Origin: Myxococcales bacterium
GTDB lineage: Bacteria; Myxococcota_A; Polyangia; Polyangiales; Ga0077539
Direction of reading: 5' to 3'
Assembly: GCA_013298625.1 (NCBI GenBank)
Contig: JAAFIF010000007.1
Coordinates: forward strand, 62,001-126,000
DNA length: 64,000 nt
Shown: positions 61,835-64,000 of the stretch, in pieces
Position numbering within the stretch: the stretch's first letter is position 1
Layout: every line of letters begins with the position of its first letter
Notes under the pieces: generated by a model
Databases searched by the model: none
Seen by the model: only the letters and a program-made list of their open reading frames with translations
Told to the model about the DNA's origin: nothing
Made by a program: the position numbers and the translations under genes

Positions 61835-62168
61835 CGTGCGTGCACACTAGTGCTCATTCGGCGCGCGCGCGAGATCTCTGTGGACATACCCTGACCATCA
61901 CTCGAAAGGCCATTTGCTCGCTCGGCGCACGGCCACGAACAGCAAACGAGAGACGTTTGTCAGCGAACAGGGAGCGGGGGTTCTGTCGCCTGTGAATCCA
62001 TGTATCATCGCGAGCCTGACATTGGAGCGCCGCGAGAGTGACGCTCCCCCGCGACGGCTCTGTCATCGTTTTGGTCAACGCGCTCGTTGTCGTGCCCGGC
62101 ACACCGCCGAGCAGCTTCGTTGAGCGCACTCCGCCCCGGCGATGCTCGTACACGAAGGAATGCTCACT
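61835..62168. other. Divergent intergenic region between priA and a repeat lipoprotein
   Basis: 334 bp that must hold both promoters. AAGGA (about 62154-62158) precedes the GTG at 62169 with good spacing, which supports that start over the ATG at 62160 that nearly touches it. A weak hairpin (62024-62029 with 62042-62047) is present. No gene, RNA or clear operator is seen. Confidence 0.45.
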
Positions 62169-64000
62169 GTGAAAATTCGCTACACCACTCGACTCCTCCC
62201 GTTTCTCGCGCTCGCAGCCGCAGCCTGCTCGAACCCGCCGCCCGTTGAAGACGCTGGAGAAGACGCCGCTGCGGACACTGGCGTTCGCGTCGACACGGGC
62301 GTTCGCCAGGACACTGGCGTTCGCGTCGACACGGGCGTTGACACCGGCGTGGTCACCGACACGGGAGTGCCCGACGACGTGATGGCGCAGCCCGACGCCG
62401 AGGCCGACGGATCGACGGGGATGGACGCGACGCCGGACTCTGCTCCGGATGCCATGCCGGACTCGATGCCGGACTCGATGCCGGACTCTGCTCCGGATGC
62501 GATGCCCGACGCAGGGCCCGCGTGTCCGATGCCGAGCGGGTCGATCACGCTGCCGATGGGCTCCGTGATGGGAATGCTCTCGTCCACGCCAGCGGGAATC
62601 AACACCAACGTCAGCTGTGCGACGTTCTCGTTTCAGAGCAACGAGCGCGTGTACTCGCTCAACGTCGCCGCGCGCACGGGCGTGATCCTGTCGACGGACA
62701 ACGCCGCGACGACCTTCGATACCGCGGTTGTCGTGCGACGCGTGTGCAACGACATCGCCTCGGAGGTCGCCTGCAACGACGACAACGGAAATGGGACGCG
62801 AAGCACCGCGCGCGCGGTGCTCGAGCCCGGCATGTACACCGTGATGGTCGATGGGTTCTCTTCCACGGGAGGATCCTTCCAACTCGACTCGTCGACCTTC
62901 GCCCCCGCGATGAACGCGACGTGCACGACCGCCACGCCGCTCATGACCGGGATGGCCACCACGGGCACGACCGCGAACGGCGGCACCAACAACTCGCCGT
63001 GCGGCTCGACCGGGGTCTCTGGCCAGGTGTTCTACTCGTTCGCGATCCCGGCGAACTCGCGGGTCAACTTCGCGGTGACCGCCACGGGCGCGCAGAACGT
63101 CCGGGCGTTTGTCACCGATTCGTGCACGGCTGCCCGCTGCTCGGGCAGCGCGAGCACCAGCACGATGGGCACCGCCGTCAACGTCGGCGCCGCGAACAGC
63201 ACCGGCGCGCCGCAGACCGTCTTCCTCGCGCTCTCGAGCACGGTCGCGATGGACGCGGCGTTCTCGATCACGCCCACCGTCACGATGCTCGCGCCCAACG
63301 CCGCGTGCGCCATGCCCACGACGCTCTCGGTCGGGGCGATGGCCACCATGGGTGACACCGCCGTCGGCGGAACGCCGGTCGCCGCCTGCGTCTCTGCCGA
63401 CAGCAGCGAGCTGTTCTACGCAGTGTCGATCCCCGCGAACTCTCGCGGCAACGTGACGCTCACGCACACCGGCACGCAGAGCGTCCGCGCGCGCGTCCTC
63501 GACAACTGCACGCCGATGTCCTGCCCGACCTCGACCACCAGCTCGACGACGGGCGTCGTGATCCCGGTGGTCAACAGCACCGCGATGATGCGCACTGTCT
63601 TGGTCGCGGTCGCGAGCAGCTCCACCAGCAGCCCAGGACAGTTCACGATCGCTCACACGAGCAACACCATGCTCGCCGCCAACGGGGTCTGCGCGATGCC
63701 TGCCTCGTTGATGGTTGGCGGTGCTGCGGCCATGGGCGACACGGCCATCGGCGGAAGCCCGGTCAGCGCCTGCGCAGCCTCCGACACGACGGAGCTCTTC
63801 TACACGGCGACCGTCCCCGCGAACACGCGCGGAGTGCTCACGCTCACGCACACCGGCGCGCAGAGCGTCCGCGCGCGCATCCTCGACGACTGCTCGCCGA
63901 TGTCCTGCCCGGCCTCCACGACCAGCTCCACCACGGGCGTGGCGATTCCGGTCACCAACACCACGGCGATGCCGCGCACGGTGACCATCGCGGTCGCCAG
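62169..64000 (+). CDS. Repeat-containing lipoprotein, cut by the window end
   Basis: At least 610 residues from GTG 62169; no stop before position 64000, so the 3' end is missing. Lipobox A-A-A-C near residue 20. A long linker of D-T-G-V-R-V and P-D-S-M-P-D-S units (about 30-115) resembles the V-D-S-G spacers of the lipoprotein at 47954. A PPC-like domain (C-A-T-F, D-T-A-V-V-V, C-N-D-D-N-G-N-G) is followed by similar domains of ~100 residues each with A-C-A-M-P, G-D-T-A-x-G-G-x-P-V and L-T-H-T-G-x-Q-S-V-R-A-R. Probably a surface binding protein. Confidence 0.82.
   Translation, partial: MKIRYTTRLLPFLALAAAACSNPPPVEDAGEDAAADTGVRVDTGVRQDTGVRVDTGVDTGVVTDTGVPDDVMAQPDAEADGSTGMDATPDSAPDAMPDSMPDSMPDSAPDAMPDAGPACPMPSGSITLPMGSVMGMLSSTPAGINTNVSCATFSFQSNERVYSLNVAARTGVILSTDNAATTFDTAVVVRRVCNDIASEVACNDDNGNGTRSTARAVLEPGMYTVMVDGFSSTGGSFQLDSSTFAPAMNATCTTATPLMTGMATTGTTANGGTNNSPCGSTGVSGQVFYSFAIPANSRVNFAVTATGAQNVRAFVTDSCTAARCSGSASTSTMGTAVNVGAANSTGAPQTVFLALSSTVAMDAAFSITPTVTMLAPNAACAMPTTLSVGAMATMGDTAVGGTPVAACVSADSSELFYAVSIPANSRGNVTLTHTGTQSVRARVLDNCTPMSCPTSTTSSTTGVVIPVVNSTAMMRTVLVAVASSSTSSPGQFTIAHTSNTMLAANGVCAMPASLMVGGAAAMGDTAIGGSPVSACAASDTTELFYTATVPANTRGVLTLTHTGAQSVRARILDDCSPMSCPASTTSSTTGVAIPVTNTTAMPRTVTIAVA

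Overview
The window looks like one chromosomal stretch of a GC-rich myxobacterium (phylum Myxococcota, probably Polyangiales/Sandaracinaceae-like). Pointers are: very high GC with dense short-spaced genes; a MYXO-CTERM-type C-terminus; DUF4215 and MopE-type Cys/Asp repeats; a Pkn-type Ser/Thr kinase; an MXAN_5187-C-type protein; a receiver-PATAN (DUF4388) protein; and many secreted lipoproteins with Asp/Ala/Pro/Gln spacers. The taxonomic call is inference; no rRNA, tRNA, CRISPR array, transposase or phage gene was seen.

Layout. (1) 25-16 kb is an envelope glycan/polar-lipid island: a CDP-alcohol phosphotransferase, a LicC-like nucleotidyltransferase, a nucleotidyltransferase fused to a HisC/CobD-like PLP enzyme, GT4 and GT2 glycosyltransferases, a CDP-glucose pair (RfbF-like, then a 4,6-dehydratase-like SDR), another SDR, a DegT aminotransferase, a second CDP-alcohol phosphotransferase with a degenerate nucleotidyltransferase-like N-terminus, and a polyprenyl-phosphate mannosyltransferase-like GT2. 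Interleaved are TrmO, a CBS protein and a class I glutamine amidotransferase. Many of these genes overlap by 4 bp (ATGA or GTGA), which suggests translational coupling. (2) 16-33 kb is mixed: enoyl-CoA hydratase, cupin, a tandem pair of FadL-like outer-membrane barrels, a CapA-like phosphoesterase, the receiver-PATAN transmembrane protein, an IPT/TIG lipoprotein, a CAP-domain lipoprotein, a WbpD-like acetyltransferase, a PLP aminotransferase and an isochorismatase-like hydrolase. (3) 33-42 kb holds a HupE/UreJ-2 membrane protein, a GT-C-like membrane protein, and a minus-strand run of a MoxR-like ATPase with an altered Walker A, a VWA lipoprotein, hisF, a tail-anchored unknown and elbB. (4) 42-54 kb is a cell-surface region: a 1364-residue thrombospondin-type-3 protein, two small lipoproteins sharing a Cys-rich module not matched to a known family, and a coupled pair made of a formylglycine-enzyme-fold lipoprotein and a 1177-residue VWA/MopE protein. 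(5) 54-55 kb is non-coding and contains an imperfect palindrome of about 490 bp. (6) 55-64 kb has a Ser/Thr kinase, a LamG-like lipoprotein, an MXAN_5187-C protein, a PPC-like secreted protein, priA, and a repeat lipoprotein cut by the window end.

The items I judge most worth a second look are the palindrome at 54.5-55.0 kb, the repeated Cys module at 47.6-48.8 kb, the nested hairpin plus T-run over the start codon of the giant surface protein at 43.4 kb, the two-cytidylyltransferase/two-phosphotransferase lipid or osmolyte head-group set, and the MoxR-like ATPase lacking its Walker A lysine.
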